Origin: PALSA-1353 sp050014015
Lineage (GTDB): Bacteria > Planctomycetota > Phycisphaerae > Tepidisphaerales > Tepidisphaeraceae
DNA length: 64,000 nt
Assembly: GCA_050014015.1 (NCBI GenBank)
Contig: JBEKEC010000016.1
Location: forward strand, 1-64,000
Reading direction: 5' to 3'
Made by a program: the position numbers and the translations under genes. This document shows, piece after piece, positions 33,839 through 42,788 of this stretch (position 1 is the stretch's first letter; each line of letters starts with the position of its first letter). Under the pieces are notes generated by a model. The model had not been told where the DNA came from and did not search any database. It saw only the letters and a list, made by a program, of their open reading frames with translations.

Positions 33839-34819
33839 ATGGAATCGACGAGGATCGTATCTGCGGCGCTGAAGCTGTGGGTTCTTCTGATCTTGGGGGG
33901 CGCGCTTTATTTTCTATGGAGGGAACGTGCCGCGCCGCCGCTGGCGAGCAGCATCGAGGCGGCGGACCAAATCAAGCATACCGATATCGAGGTGCGGATC
34001 GGGACGATCCGGAAGATGACGTTGCATGGGTATGTGGTGGGGTTCGGGACCGTGGAGCCGGCGCCGGCAACGGGGGATGCGGCGGCGGCGGAAGCGCGGG
34101 TGACGGTCGACTGGCCGGCGGCGGTCTGGCAAGTGCGGTGCGTCGAGGGGCAACACGTGGACAAGGGGCAGACGCTGTTCGTGGCCAAGCCGGCGCGGCT
34201 GATTGGCGGAACATCGGAAGCGGGCGAAGAGTCTGTGACATCGCCGATCGGCGGGACGGTGGTGGCGATCAACGTTCATCCGGGCGAGGTGGCGTTGCCG
34301 ACGACGACCGCGGTTCAGGTCGTGGATTTGGACCGGCTGGTGATGGCGGCGGGGATTCCGGCGTGGCAGGCACAGACGATCTCGGCGGGCCAGACGGCGG
34401 AGATTGAAATCCCCGCCGATCCGGCGGCGGGGGGAATCGTGAAATTCGAATCCAAGGTCCAGCGCGTGGATGGCGCGGCGGACGCGAAAACAAATCTCGT
34501 GAGCGTGGACATAACGATTCCCGCGGGCCGGGCGGTGAGGCCGGGACAATTCGGGCGCGTGAGCATCATCAGCAAAGAGCAGGCGGATTGCCTGGTGGCG
34601 CCGGCGGACGCGATCGTGCGGGATGCGCTGGATCGGCCGTACATCGGGGTCGTGAGCGAGGACCGCAAGCAGGCGATTTTGAAGCCGGTGCAGCCGGGGC
34701 TGCGGGACGGGGATTGGGTGCAGGTGACGGCGGAGGGTTTGCAGCCGGATCAGACGATTGTCGTCGGCGGCGCGTATGGGCTGTTGTTCAGGTCGGACAT
34801 ACGGGTCCTCAATCATTGA
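33839..34819 (+). CDS. RND efflux adaptor (membrane fusion protein)
   Basis: 326 aa from ATG at 33839; GTG at 33830 is possible. One N-terminal membrane helix (ALKLWVLLILGGALYFLW). The barrel-sandwich halves are seen at VWQVRCVEGQHVDKGQTLFV and VTSPIGGTVVAINVHPGEVA; there is no long coiled-coil hairpin between them, so it is a short adaptor. The beta-barrel and membrane-proximal domains (FGRVSIISKEQADCLVAPAD; IVVGGAYGLLFRSD) follow. It pairs with the permease 21 nt downstream. A TAGAAT 9 nt before ATG could be the -10. Confidence 0.85.
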   Translation: MESTRIVSAALKLWVLLILGGALYFLWRERAAPPLASSIEAADQIKHTDIEVRIGTIRKMTLHGYVVGFGTVEPAPATGDAAAAEARVTVDWPAAVWQVRCVEGQHVDKGQTLFVAKPARLIGGTSEAGEESVTSPIGGTVVAINVHPGEVALPTTTAVQVVDLDRLVMAAGIPAWQAQTISAGQTAEIEIPADPAAGGIVKFESKVQRVDGAADAKTNLVSVDITIPAGRAVRPGQFGRVSIISKEQADCLVAPADAIVRDALDRPYIGVVSEDRKQAILKPVQPGLRDGDWVQVTAEGLQPDQTIVVGGAYGLLFRSDIRVLNH

Positions 34820-34840
34820 ATTGCCAATCGAACTGCTGAG

Positions 34841-37800
34841 ATGCGATCCACCTTGCCACGATTTGCGCTTCGTCACGCGGTTTCGATCACGTTCATCGTT
34901 CTGGCGTTGTGCGGAGCGGGGGGATATGCGGCATTGCATCTGCCTTCGGCGCTGTTTCCGCAAACCGAGTTTCCGCGGGTCATTGTGATGGTGCAGAACG
35001 GCGTGATGCCGGCGGATGAGATGATGGCCAGCATCACCCGGCCGATCGAAGAGACGATGAAGCAGATTCCGGGTTGCCAGTCGATCAAATCCTCGACGGG
35101 GCGTGGCGTTGCCCAAATCGATCTGTTCTTTTCGTGGGACGTGGACATGCGGCAGAGCGAGTTGTACGCGCTGGGGAGGCTGGCGCAGATTCGCCCGTCG
35201 TTGCCGGCGACGGTTGCCACCGAAGTTTACCGGATGAATTTTTCGGTGTTTCCGATCATCGGGGTGAGCCTGACCGGATCGGCGGAAAGTTCGACGCAGG
35301 CGTGGGAGTTGGCGCAATACCAGATCAAGCCGCAATTGCTGCGGATTCCGGGGGTGGCGCGGGTGGACTTGGTGGGGGGGCAAGCTCCGGAATATTGCGT
35401 GTTTCTCGATCCGCTGCGCATGGCGGCGATGGGAATGGATTTCGCGCGGGTGACGGAGCTGCTGGCGAAGAACAACGTGGTGATTCCAACGGGGATCCAT
35501 CAGGAGGACCACAGCCTGTACCTGACGGTGGTGGATGGCCGGATGCACAGCGCCGAGGAACTGGAGGGGCTGATTCTGAGCACGGCGGGGGGGCGGGGGA
35601 TTCGGCTGAAGGACATCGGGCGGGTCGAGCGGAGCAGCGAGCCGGTGATGGACGTCGTGACCGCCAACGGGACGGACGCGGTGCTGCTCAATATTTTTTC
35701 ACAGCCGGATGGGAGCACGCTGGATATCGCGGACCAATTGCACAGGCAACTGGATGAAATCCGCCCGACGCTGCCGGAGGGGATGAAGCTGTCGTTGTTT
35801 TACGATCAGTCGCTGCTGGTGCGGGCGTCGGTTCACAACGTTTGGGATGCGATCATTTTCGGGCTGGTCCTGGCGGTGGCGATTTTGTACCTGTTTTTAT
35901 GGGATGCGGGGATGACGCTGGTGGCGACGGCGGTGATTCCGATCACGGTGCTGGTGACGATCCTGGGGATGAAGCTGTTTGGCCAAAGCTTCAACCTGAT
36001 GACGCTGGGTGGAATCGCGGCGGCGATCGGGCTGGTGATCGACGATGCGATCGTGGTGGTGGAGGCGATCCACGTGAAAACGTCGGCGGGGCTTTCGCGG
36101 CAGGAGATGATCACCAGCGCGATCAGCGGCATTCTGCCGCCGCTGGTGGGATCGACGTTGACGCCGGTGGTGGTGTTCATCCCGCTGGCGTTTTTGACGG
36201 GGATCGCGGGGGTGTTTTTCCGGGCGCTGGCGCTGACGATGGTAATCGGGCTGCTGGCGTCGCTGGTGCTGGCGCTGACGATCACGCCGTCGCTGGCGGC
36301 GTGGTTTGTGCGCCCGGCCAAGCGCCAGCGAAAGTACGAGGCCCTGGTGTTCGGGAAGGTGAACCTGATCTACGAATACCTGGTTCGGCTGGCGCTGCGG
36401 CATCGGTGGTTCCTGGCGGGGTTGTGCGTGCTGGTTTTCGCGGGGGCGTTCGTGCTGTATGGCCGGCTCAAGACGGATTTCCTGCCGCCGATGGATGAGG
36501 GGGGATTCGTCATCGATTACGTTGCGCCGGCGGGGACGAGCCTGATAGAAAGCGACCGGCAGATGCGAATCGCGGAGCGGATCCTTTCTTCGATTCCGGA
36601 AGTGGAAAGCTATTCCCGGCGGACGGGCACGGCGCTGGGGGTTGCGATCGTCGAGCCGAATACGGGAGATTTTCTGGTAAAGCTCAAAGCCGCGCGCGAC
36701 CGCTCGACGGAGCAGGTGATCGCCGACGTGCGACAGAGGTTTCGCCAGTCCCTTCCGCGAATCGACTGGGAATTTCCGGGAATCCTCACGGACCTGATCG
36801 GCGATCTGACGTGGACGGACGAGCCGATCGAAATCAAGGTTTTTTCGACGGACCCGGGCGTGCTGAAGCAGGAGGCGTCGGACATCGAGGAGAAGCTGGA
36901 GAACGTTCCGGGGATCGTGGACACGGCCAGCGGGTTGATCTACACGGGCCCGACGATCAGCCTGCGGGTGCGTCCGGCGGAGGCGCAGCATCTCGGGCTG
37001 ACGGCGAGCGCGATCGGGCAGGCGGTGAACGTCGCCATGCTCGGGCAGATTTCCTCGACGATTCTTGAGGGCGATAGGATCGTGAACGTGAGGGTGAAGG
37101 CCGACCCAACGGCGATCGACCGGATCGAGAAGATCAGGCGGTTGCCGGTGCGGGCCGCGGATGGGACGGTGGTTCGGCTGGACGACGTGGCGGACGTTGT
37201 GATCGAGCCGGGGCAGTTGGAATTGGAGCGGGACAACCTGAGGCAGAACGTCGCGGTGACGGCGCGGTTGCAGGACCGCGATCTGGGCGGCGCGATGCGC
37301 GACGTACGGCGCTTGATCGACGGCGATCCGAAGTTGCCGCATGATTTGATCGAATACGGCGGTTTGTACAAGGAGCAGCAGGAATCGTTCCGGAACCTGC
37401 TGGCAGTGCTGATCACGGCGCTGGCGCTGGTGTTCATCGTGGCGCTGGCGGAATTCCGGTCGTTTTATGAGCCGATCGCGATCATCTTCGGGGCGGCGTT
37501 GTCGGGGTTCGGGATCATCCTGGCGGTATTGGTCACGGGGACAACGGTGAACATCGTGACGTTGCTGGGGGCGATCATCGGGATGGGGATCGTTCACAAG
37601 AACGGCCTGCTGATGCTGGATGCGGTGAAAGACCTGCGGGAAAAGGGGGTGGAACTGGAGGAGGCGATCGTGCAGGCGGGCGCGCGGCGGCTGCGGCCGG
37701 TGCTGATGACGTCGCTGGCGGCGGCGCTGGGGATGTTGCCATTGGCTCTGGGCTTTGGGGCGGTGAACATGCTGAAGCCGCTGGCCATCGCGGTGATCGG

Positions 37801-37882
37801 CGCGGTGTGCGTGTCGGTGTTGTTGTCGCTGATCGCGACGCCGGTGGCGTATGACCTGCTGCTGCGGCCGTGGCGGAAATAG
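34841..37882 (+). CDS. RND efflux permease
   Basis: 1013 aa. Opens LPRFALRHAVSITFIVLALC. VEAIHVKTSAG follows the helix-4 segment GLVIDDAIVVVEAI, where the DD pair relays protons. FIPLAFLTGIAGVFFRALAL and the second-half counterpart LLGAIIGMGIVHKNGLLMLD match the RND fold. The sequence resembles the HAE/CusA boundary group, so the substrate (drug, lipid or metal) is open; no Met-rich or His-rich metal relay is obvious. Local codons are unusually GGG/GCG-rich. The stop is followed by a copy of the TTCGAA repeat. Confidence 0.93.
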   Translation: MRSTLPRFALRHAVSITFIVLALCGAGGYAALHLPSALFPQTEFPRVIVMVQNGVMPADEMMASITRPIEETMKQIPGCQSIKSSTGRGVAQIDLFFSWDVDMRQSELYALGRLAQIRPSLPATVATEVYRMNFSVFPIIGVSLTGSAESSTQAWELAQYQIKPQLLRIPGVARVDLVGGQAPEYCVFLDPLRMAAMGMDFARVTELLAKNNVVIPTGIHQEDHSLYLTVVDGRMHSAEELEGLILSTAGGRGIRLKDIGRVERSSEPVMDVVTANGTDAVLLNIFSQPDGSTLDIADQLHRQLDEIRPTLPEGMKLSLFYDQSLLVRASVHNVWDAIIFGLVLAVAILYLFLWDAGMTLVATAVIPITVLVTILGMKLFGQSFNLMTLGGIAAAIGLVIDDAIVVVEAIHVKTSAGLSRQEMITSAISGILPPLVGSTLTPVVVFIPLAFLTGIAGVFFRALALTMVIGLLASLVLALTITPSLAAWFVRPAKRQRKYEALVFGKVNLIYEYLVRLALRHRWFLAGLCVLVFAGAFVLYGRLKTDFLPPMDEGGFVIDYVAPAGTSLIESDRQMRIAERILSSIPEVESYSRRTGTALGVAIVEPNTGDFLVKLKAARDRSTEQVIADVRQRFRQSLPRIDWEFPGILTDLIGDLTWTDEPIEIKVFSTDPGVLKQEASDIEEKLENVPGIVDTASGLIYTGPTISLRVRPAEAQHLGLTASAIGQAVNVAMLGQISSTILEGDRIVNVRVKADPTAIDRIEKIRRLPVRAADGTVVRLDDVADVVIEPGQLELERDNLRQNVAVTARLQDRDLGGAMRDVRRLIDGDPKLPHDLIEYGGLYKEQQESFRNLLAVLITALALVFIVALAEFRSFYEPIAIIFGAALSGFGIILAVLVTGTTVNIVTLLGAIIGMGIVHKNGLLMLDAVKDLREKGVELEEAIVQAGARRLRPVLMTSLAAALGMLPLALGFGAVNMLKPLAIAVIGAVCVSVLLSLIATPVAYDLLLRPWRK

Positions 37883-37892
37883 GGGATGGGGA

Positions 37893-37984
37893 CAAACTCG
37901 AAATTCGAATGACGAATCAAATTCGAAGTTTGAAATTCGAATTTTGAATTTCGAGTTTGATTCGTCATTCGAATTTCGAATTTC
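37893..37984. repeat. TTCGAA palindromic repeat, copy 2
   Basis: Left part AAACTCGAAATTCGAATGAC and GAATCAAATTCG; right part is the complement (TTTGATTCGTCATTCGAATT). It fills the gap between two convergent genes (RND permease and TPR glycosyltransferase) and, being a long stem-loop, may serve as a two-way terminator. Related to copies at 25646-25750 and 48226-48350. Confidence 0.9.
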
Positions 37985-38027
37985 CGTCTTTTGGAGTTTT
38001 CGGCGCGAGCAGACGGCGAGCTGATGC

Positions 38028-40124
38028 TCATTGCTGATCGCACCAATGTTGCCACATTTGCCGATACGCCGCTTCGATGGCGGCCGTCCATCCGGCGGCG
38101 TCGCAAAGGGGCGAGGAACGCATCCGCCGGCGGAGCGATCCGCGCAGTTCGGCCAGGCGAGGCAGATCGTTCGCCAGGGCAAGGGCAATCGCGGTGAATT
38201 GCTCGGGCGTGCGGGCAGCCAGGTCCGGTAGGCCAAGGTTGGTAGTCTGGCTGTATCCCGCCCTTCCGGCGACGGTCTGGCCGATGAGCGTGACGACGGG
38301 CACGCCCATCCATAAGGCGTCGAGGCTGGTGGTGTGACCGTTGTAGGGAACCGTGTCGAGAGCGATGTCGATCAGGCGATAGGAATCGAGATATTGGGCG
38401 CGCGAGCCGCGATCGATGAATCCTATGCGGTCGGGATGGACGCCCAACTGGCGAAGGCGATCGACGAGCGCGGCGCGATGGCTGCCGCGCGGGGCCAGCA
38501 GGAGAATTCGAGAGGGGATCGCTTGCAGCACCCCGGCCCACAACTGGAGGACGCGGTCGTTGATCTTGCGGAAATTGTTGAGGCAGCCGAAAGTGATCCT
38601 CCCCGCCGCAACGGCCGGGGGCGGGCCGGGTTCGGGGGCATCGGCGACTTCCATCGCGGCGGGATCGTAGCACCAGAAGCTGTGGGGAAGCCGGACGGAT
38701 CGTTCGGCGTAGGCGTCGTCGGGCGCGCCGGGCGGATCGAGGTAGGGGTCGGTAAGGCGATAGTCCATCGCGGCCAAGCCGGTGGTGCCGGGATAGCCGC
38801 CGAACGTCACCTGCACCGGCGCTGGCTTGCGGGCGAAGACCGCCAGCCGGCTGCCGCCGAGGTGCAACGACAAATCGACCAGGATGTCGATCTTGTCGGC
38901 GCGGATTTGGGCGGCGAGCTTGTCGTCCGGCCATGTGGCGATGTCGCGCCAGCCATCGGCCAAGGCGCGAAACTGCCGATTGAATCGATCGGGCGGGGAA
39001 TCGTTGCTGTAGCAAAACAGTTGGAATTTCGCGCGGTCGTGGCGTTGGAACAGGGGAAGGACGTTCCGCCCGACGACGTGATCGCGGAAGTCGGCCGAGA
39101 CGTAGCCGATGCGCAATCGGCGCTGGGTCGAGGGATCGTTTGGGTGCTTGACTCCGGCGGTTTGCGGGGCGAATCGCCGCTCCCATTGTTTCAACTCGTG
39201 CAGGATGCGGGCCGAGTCGTAGTCCGGATGGAACATGACCGCGAAGACTCTGTTGCTGGGCGCGACGGAATTGGATGGGTCAAGCTCGGCGGCCTTGTCG
39301 AAGCTGGCCAGGGCGTCGTCGAGCCGGCCGCATTCGACGAAGACGTTTCCGAGATTGTTGTGGGCCTTGGCTTCGGTGGGATGGGTCTGAACGGCCTGGC
39401 GGCAAACCGCGAGAGCTTCGTCCATGTCGCCGTTTTCCCAGTAGGCGTTGGCGAGGCGATCGCGCGGGTCCAAATCGCCGGGGGTGAGCGCGATGGCCTG
39501 CTGGAAAAGGGAAATGGCATCGTTGAATCGGCCGAGGTGCCTCATGGCCATTCCCAGCTTCATTCGGGCATCTGCGGCTGCGCCAGGATTGGCGCTGGGA
39601 CGGGCGGAATCAAGTTCGACGAGTTTCTTGTAGCTCTCGGCGGCCTGGGGCCATTTGCCGAGCGCGGCCAAAGCGTCGCCGAGGTTGCGATGGGCGGGGG
39701 GATAGTCCCGCCGCATCGCCACGGCGCGCCGGGCAAATTCCATCGCTTCGGCGAATTGCCCGGTCATGACCAGAACGGCGGCCAGATTATTGTGCGCCAG
39801 GAAGTGGTCCGGCCGGATGGCCAGGACCCGTCGGTAAAGCGAGACGGCCTCGTCGGCCTGACCGGTGGCGAGCAGCGTATTGCCGAGATTGTTCAGGGCA
39901 TCGACGTGGTTGGGATCGATCTGGAGAACGCGTCGAAAGGATTTGGCCGCCTCGTCGCACCTTGCGGTGTTGGCCAGGGCGTTGCCGAGCTTGAAATGGG
40001 CGTCGAGGAACTCGGGCCGCAATTCGATGGCGCGGGCGTATGCGGCGATGGCTTGGTCGAGCTTTCCAGCGGCCGCGAGCGCGTTGCCCTGACTGTACAA
40101 TGTTTCAGCGTTTAGGCCCGGCAT
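38028..40124 (-). CDS. TPR protein with SPINDLY/OGT-type glycosyltransferase domain
   Basis: 698 aa. About nine tetratricopeptide repeats occupy residues 1-315 (AETLYSQGNALAAAGKLDQA, FLDAHFKLGNALANTARCDE, HVDALNNLGNTLLATGQADE). The C-terminal half is GT41-like: RRLRIGYVSADFRDHVVGRN, GGYPGTTGLAAMDYRLTDPY, KINDRVLQLWAGVLQAIPSR, then YNGHTTSLDALWMGVPVVTL followed by GRAGYSQTTNLGLPDL. It probably adds a sugar (GlcNAc or fucose) to Ser/Thr of cytosolic proteins; donor unknown. The gene stands alone. No signal peptide. Confidence 0.93.
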   Translation of the reverse strand: MPGLNAETLYSQGNALAAAGKLDQAIAAYARAIELRPEFLDAHFKLGNALANTARCDEAAKSFRRVLQIDPNHVDALNNLGNTLLATGQADEAVSLYRRVLAIRPDHFLAHNNLAAVLVMTGQFAEAMEFARRAVAMRRDYPPAHRNLGDALAALGKWPQAAESYKKLVELDSARPSANPGAAADARMKLGMAMRHLGRFNDAISLFQQAIALTPGDLDPRDRLANAYWENGDMDEALAVCRQAVQTHPTEAKAHNNLGNVFVECGRLDDALASFDKAAELDPSNSVAPSNRVFAVMFHPDYDSARILHELKQWERRFAPQTAGVKHPNDPSTQRRLRIGYVSADFRDHVVGRNVLPLFQRHDRAKFQLFCYSNDSPPDRFNRQFRALADGWRDIATWPDDKLAAQIRADKIDILVDLSLHLGGSRLAVFARKPAPVQVTFGGYPGTTGLAAMDYRLTDPYLDPPGAPDDAYAERSVRLPHSFWCYDPAAMEVADAPEPGPPPAVAAGRITFGCLNNFRKINDRVLQLWAGVLQAIPSRILLLAPRGSHRAALVDRLRQLGVHPDRIGFIDRGSRAQYLDSYRLIDIALDTVPYNGHTTSLDALWMGVPVVTLIGQTVAGRAGYSQTTNLGLPDLAARTPEQFTAIALALANDLPRLAELRGSLRRRMRSSPLCDAAGWTAAIEAAYRQMWQHWCDQQ

Positions 40125-40223
40125 TTTGCCCCGGCATCTGGAATGTGAACAGAGCGAAGATTATCAGACTCACTTCGCTACGGCAATGCACTGGTCGATG
40201 TCGGCTGATCGCCTTCAAGACGG

Positions 40224-40252
40224 TTGACTTCCGTACCGACGGTGTGTACATT
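40224..40252 (+). promoter_or_regulatory. Promoter of higBA
   Basis: TTGACT (40224-40229), 17-bp spacer, TACATT (40247-40252), with the toxin ATG 41 bp downstream at 40293. This leaves room for an operator between promoter and toxin, the site autoregulated by the antitoxin in Hig systems. Confidence 0.6.
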
Positions 40253-40292
40253 ATGTGCGCACTGGACGCTGTCTGCCGAGCGGGCGCGCGGT

Positions 40293-40619
40293 ATGCGAGT
40301 AATTACCAAGAAGCGGTTGGAGGAGTTTGGGTCACGCTATCCGAGAACCAAGAAAGAGCTTGGTCTTTGGCACAATATGGTCACCGGAGCCGCCTGGAAC
40401 ACCCCTGAGGACGTTAAGGCGGCGTTCGGACAACGGGTGGATTTTGTGAAAACTCGCAATAGCCATACGGTGGCGGTTTTCGATGTCTCCAACAACCGAT
40501 GCAGGCTGATTACCGCCATTCACTATTTGGCAAACTACCCCATCAAGGGCCGGGTCTATGTTCTGCGTGCACTCACACACCGGGAATATGATTTGGAGCG
40601 CTGGAAGGACGAACTATGA
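40293..40619 (+). CDS. higB: HigB-family mRNA interferase toxin
   Basis: 108 aa from ATG at 40293 (MRVITKKRLEEFGSRYPRTK); earlier in-frame codons are in the promoter. HigB features: a long first helix, LWHNMVTGAAWNTPEDVKAA, FVKTRNSHTVAVFDVSNNRC and the closing YVLRALTHREYDLERWKDEL, with the basic and His residues expected of RelE-like RNases (K, R, H in KTRNSH and RALTHREY). It cleaves ribosome-bound mRNA. Toxin-first order and a 4-nt ATGA overlap with the antitoxin are typical of HigBA. Confidence 0.92.
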   Translation: MRVITKKRLEEFGSRYPRTKKELGLWHNMVTGAAWNTPEDVKAAFGQRVDFVKTRNSHTVAVFDVSNNRCRLITAIHYLANYPIKGRVYVLRALTHREYDLERWKDEL

Positions 40620-41038
40620 GACGTATACACGTATCACATGATGACCTTCCGGAAACTTTTGAGGAACTGTGCGCCATGCACCTGCCTCGCACCATCCGCG
40701 ACAAGGTTGACTACGAGAACACTGCGGAAATTGTCGACCGCCTCGCCGTATTGGATCGGCGCTCCGAGGGACAGGAGGAATACCTTGAAACGTTGACCCA
40801 ACTCATCGAAGCGCATGACAATGGAAATTTCCGGGTTGCGGTGGCATCTGGCCCGCTGGACGCAATTCGATTTTTGATGGGCGCCCACGGTCTAAGTGCG
40901 TCCGGTATTGGCCGCATTCTCGGAAGCCGGTCGCTTGGACCGGCCATTTTGCGCGGAGATCGGCAAATCAGTAAAGAGAACGCGCTGAAACTTGCGGCAC
41001 ATTTCAAGCTGAATCCCGGCCTGTTCATTGGCCGGTAA
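40616..41038 (+). CDS. higA: HigA-family antitoxin with XRE helix-turn-helix
   Basis: 140 aa. The C-terminal XRE-like helix-turn-helix reads LMGAHGLSASGIGRILGSRS with ENALKLAAHFKLNPGLFI. The N-terminal half is acidic and helical (DDLPETFEELCAMHLPRTIR) and would wrap the toxin. It overlaps higB by 4 nt and should bind the higB promoter. Its stop lies 60 bp from the tRNA-Gly gene, a frequent neighbourhood for mobile modules. Confidence 0.92.
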   Translation: MRRIHVSHDDLPETFEELCAMHLPRTIRDKVDYENTAEIVDRLAVLDRRSEGQEEYLETLTQLIEAHDNGNFRVAVASGPLDAIRFLMGAHGLSASGIGRILGSRSLGPAILRGDRQISKENALKLAAHFKLNPGLFIGR

Positions 41039-41098
41039 GTTCTTTGGCTAAAAAAGCTGTTGAATTGAGCTTGTCAACGGCTGGCAAGTGCGGTCAAG

Positions 41099-41171
41099 AG
41101 CGGGCGAAGGGAGTTGAACCCTCAACATTCGGCTTGGAAAGCCGACACTCTGCCAATTGAGTTACGCCCGC
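41099..41171 (-). tRNA. tRNA-Gly(UCC)
   Basis: Cloverleaf with acceptor GCGGGCG/CGCCCGC, D-arm ACTC..GAGT, anticodon stem TCGGC/GCCGA with loop TTTCCAA (anticodon UCC) and T-arm GAGGG TTCAACT CCCTT. No CCA is encoded. It is convergent with higA and divergent from gcvT. The extreme 3' boundary may be off by one base. Confidence 0.93.
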
Positions 41172-41297
41172 GAAACTCTGACGGGAGAATACTACAAAAT
41201 CCCCGGCAAACCAAGGGATACGTTAGACCGGGCCGGTGGAATAAATGAGCCAACGCGGTTGACGCTGTTTGGCTGCGCGAATACTCTCGGCGGTTGG

Positions 41298-42395
41298 ATG
41301 CTCAAGCGAACGCCGTTGCACGAATTTCACGTTGCCTGCGGGGCCAAGCTGGTCGATTTCGCGGGATGGGAGATGCCGATCCTTTACCGCGGGATCGTGG
41401 AAGAACACCTCCAGACTCGCGCCAGCGGTTCGCTGTTCGACGTTTCGCACATGGGAAGAATTCATCTGACCGGCGCGGCGGCGATGGCGCTGCTGGACAA
41501 GGCGCTGACGCGGAACGTTTCGCAGCAGCGGGTCGGGCAGAGCCGGTATAGCCTGGTCTGCAATCCGGCCGGGGGCGTGCTGGATGACGTGATCGTGAGC
41601 AAGCACGCCAAGCACTGGCTGGTGGTTTGCAACGCGTCGAATCGGGAAAAGATCGTCAAGCACCTGACGGGCGTGCGGGATGCGGATGGGTTTGAAGCGG
41701 AGATATCGGATCAGACGGAATCGACGGCGATGGTGGCGGTGCAGGGGCCGGCGGTGGTCGAGTTGATGTCCGAAGCTCTGGACGTGGACGTGAAGTCGAT
41801 CAAGCGATACGGGTTTGAGAGCGGGACGTACCTGATGAGCCGGTTCACGCTCTTCCGCAGCGGATATACGGGTGAGGACGGGGTGGAGATCATCGTTTCC
41901 AGCGGGACGGCGCAGAACATGGTGAAGTCGATGTCGGGGGAGATGAGCAAGCCGGATTCGCCGATCAAGCCGGCGGGCCTGGGAGCGCGGGACACGCTGC
42001 GGCTGGAGGCGGGGATGCCGCTGTACGGCCACGAATTGACCGAGGGGATCGACCCGATCTCGGCGGGCCTGGGTTGGGCGGTCGATCTGGGTAAGCCGTT
42101 CATCGGCGTCGAGCCGCTGCGCGTGATTGCCCAGCACGGCCCGGCCAAGAAGTTGGTCGGATTGGAATTGGAAGGCCCGCGGATCGCCAGGCCGGGATCG
42201 GCCGTGAAATCGGGCGCGACGCTGGTGGGCGAAGTGACGAGCGGAACTTTTTCGCCGACGCTGAAGCGCAGCATTGCCATGGCGTACGTGGATGCCGGCC
42301 GCTCGGCGCCGGGCGAGGCGTTGCAGGTCGAGCTTCGCGGATCAACCGTTCCGGCGCGGGTCGTCGCGCTGCCGTTTTATAAACGAGCCAAATGA
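41298..42395 (+). CDS. gcvT: Glycine cleavage system T protein (aminomethyltransferase)
   Basis: 365 aa from ATG at 41298 (MLKRTPLHEFHVACGAKLVD), the normal GcvT start; the longer frame would run through tRNA-Gly. Signatures: FAGWEMPILYRGIVEEHLQT, GSLFDVSHMGRI, FRSGYTGEDGVEI, AGLGARDTLRLEAGMPLYGH and the C-terminal GEVTSGTFSPTLKRSIAMAY. It moves the methylene carbon of the lipoyl intermediate to tetrahydrofolate, releasing ammonia. First gene of gcvT-gcvH-gcvP, 9 nt before gcvH. No glycine riboswitch is recognisable in the 126 bp upstream. Confidence 0.97.
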   Translation: MLKRTPLHEFHVACGAKLVDFAGWEMPILYRGIVEEHLQTRASGSLFDVSHMGRIHLTGAAAMALLDKALTRNVSQQRVGQSRYSLVCNPAGGVLDDVIVSKHAKHWLVVCNASNREKIVKHLTGVRDADGFEAEISDQTESTAMVAVQGPAVVELMSEALDVDVKSIKRYGFESGTYLMSRFTLFRSGYTGEDGVEIIVSSGTAQNMVKSMSGEMSKPDSPIKPAGLGARDTLRLEAGMPLYGHELTEGIDPISAGLGWAVDLGKPFIGVEPLRVIAQHGPAKKLVGLELEGPRIARPGSAVKSGATLVGEVTSGTFSPTLKRSIAMAYVDAGRSAPGEALQVELRGSTVPARVVALPFYKRAK

Positions 42396-42404
42396 GGATG
42401 AATT

Positions 42405-42785
42405 ATGCCCGTTCCCAAAGACCGAAAATATCTGGAAACTCACGAATGGCATCAACTCGCGGGGGAGGTGGTGACGATCGGCATCACGCAAATCGCGGCG
42501 GATGAATTGACGGACATCACGTACGTCAAGCTGCCGGCGGTCGGGGCGAAGGTCGCGGCCAACGCGGCGTGGGGCGAGATCGAATCGGTCAAGGCGACCA
42601 GCGATCTTTACAGCGGCGTCGGCGGAACCGTGACGGCGATCAATTCGGAGTTGAACGCCAATCCGGGTCTGGTGAATTCCGACCCCTTCGGCAAGGGATG
42701 GATGATCAAGGTGAAAGTGGCCGACGCGGGCCAACTCGCTAAACTCCTCTCGGCCGAGGAATATCTGAAAAAGACCGGCCATTAG
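42405..42785 (+). CDS. gcvH: Glycine cleavage system H protein
   Basis: 126 aa. The lipoylation lysine is in GEIESVKATSDLYSG, and the flanking VTIGITQIAADELTDITYVK is standard for H protein. It carries the aminomethyl group between P and T proteins. AATGAGGA overlaps the gcvT end and serves as ribosome binding site. gcvP starts 3 nt after its stop. Confidence 0.98.
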   Translation: MPVPKDRKYLETHEWHQLAGEVVTIGITQIAADELTDITYVKLPAVGAKVAANAAWGEIESVKATSDLYSGVGGTVTAINSELNANPGLVNSDPFGKGWMIKVKVADAGQLAKLLSAEEYLKKTGH

Positions 42786-42788
42786 ATC

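Noticed and set aside
35897..38236. 779-aa open frame on the minus strand over an RND permease
   Set aside because: Arg/His/Gln-rich antisense shadow with no domain; the permease on the other strand is fully conserved.
40616..41171. Integrated island at tRNA-Gly
   Set aside because: HigBA sits beside the tRNA, but no integrase and no duplicated tRNA end were found.
41172..41297. Glycine riboswitch before gcvT
   Set aside because: Only 126 bp lie between tRNA-Gly and gcvT, and no tandem aptamer core could be seen.
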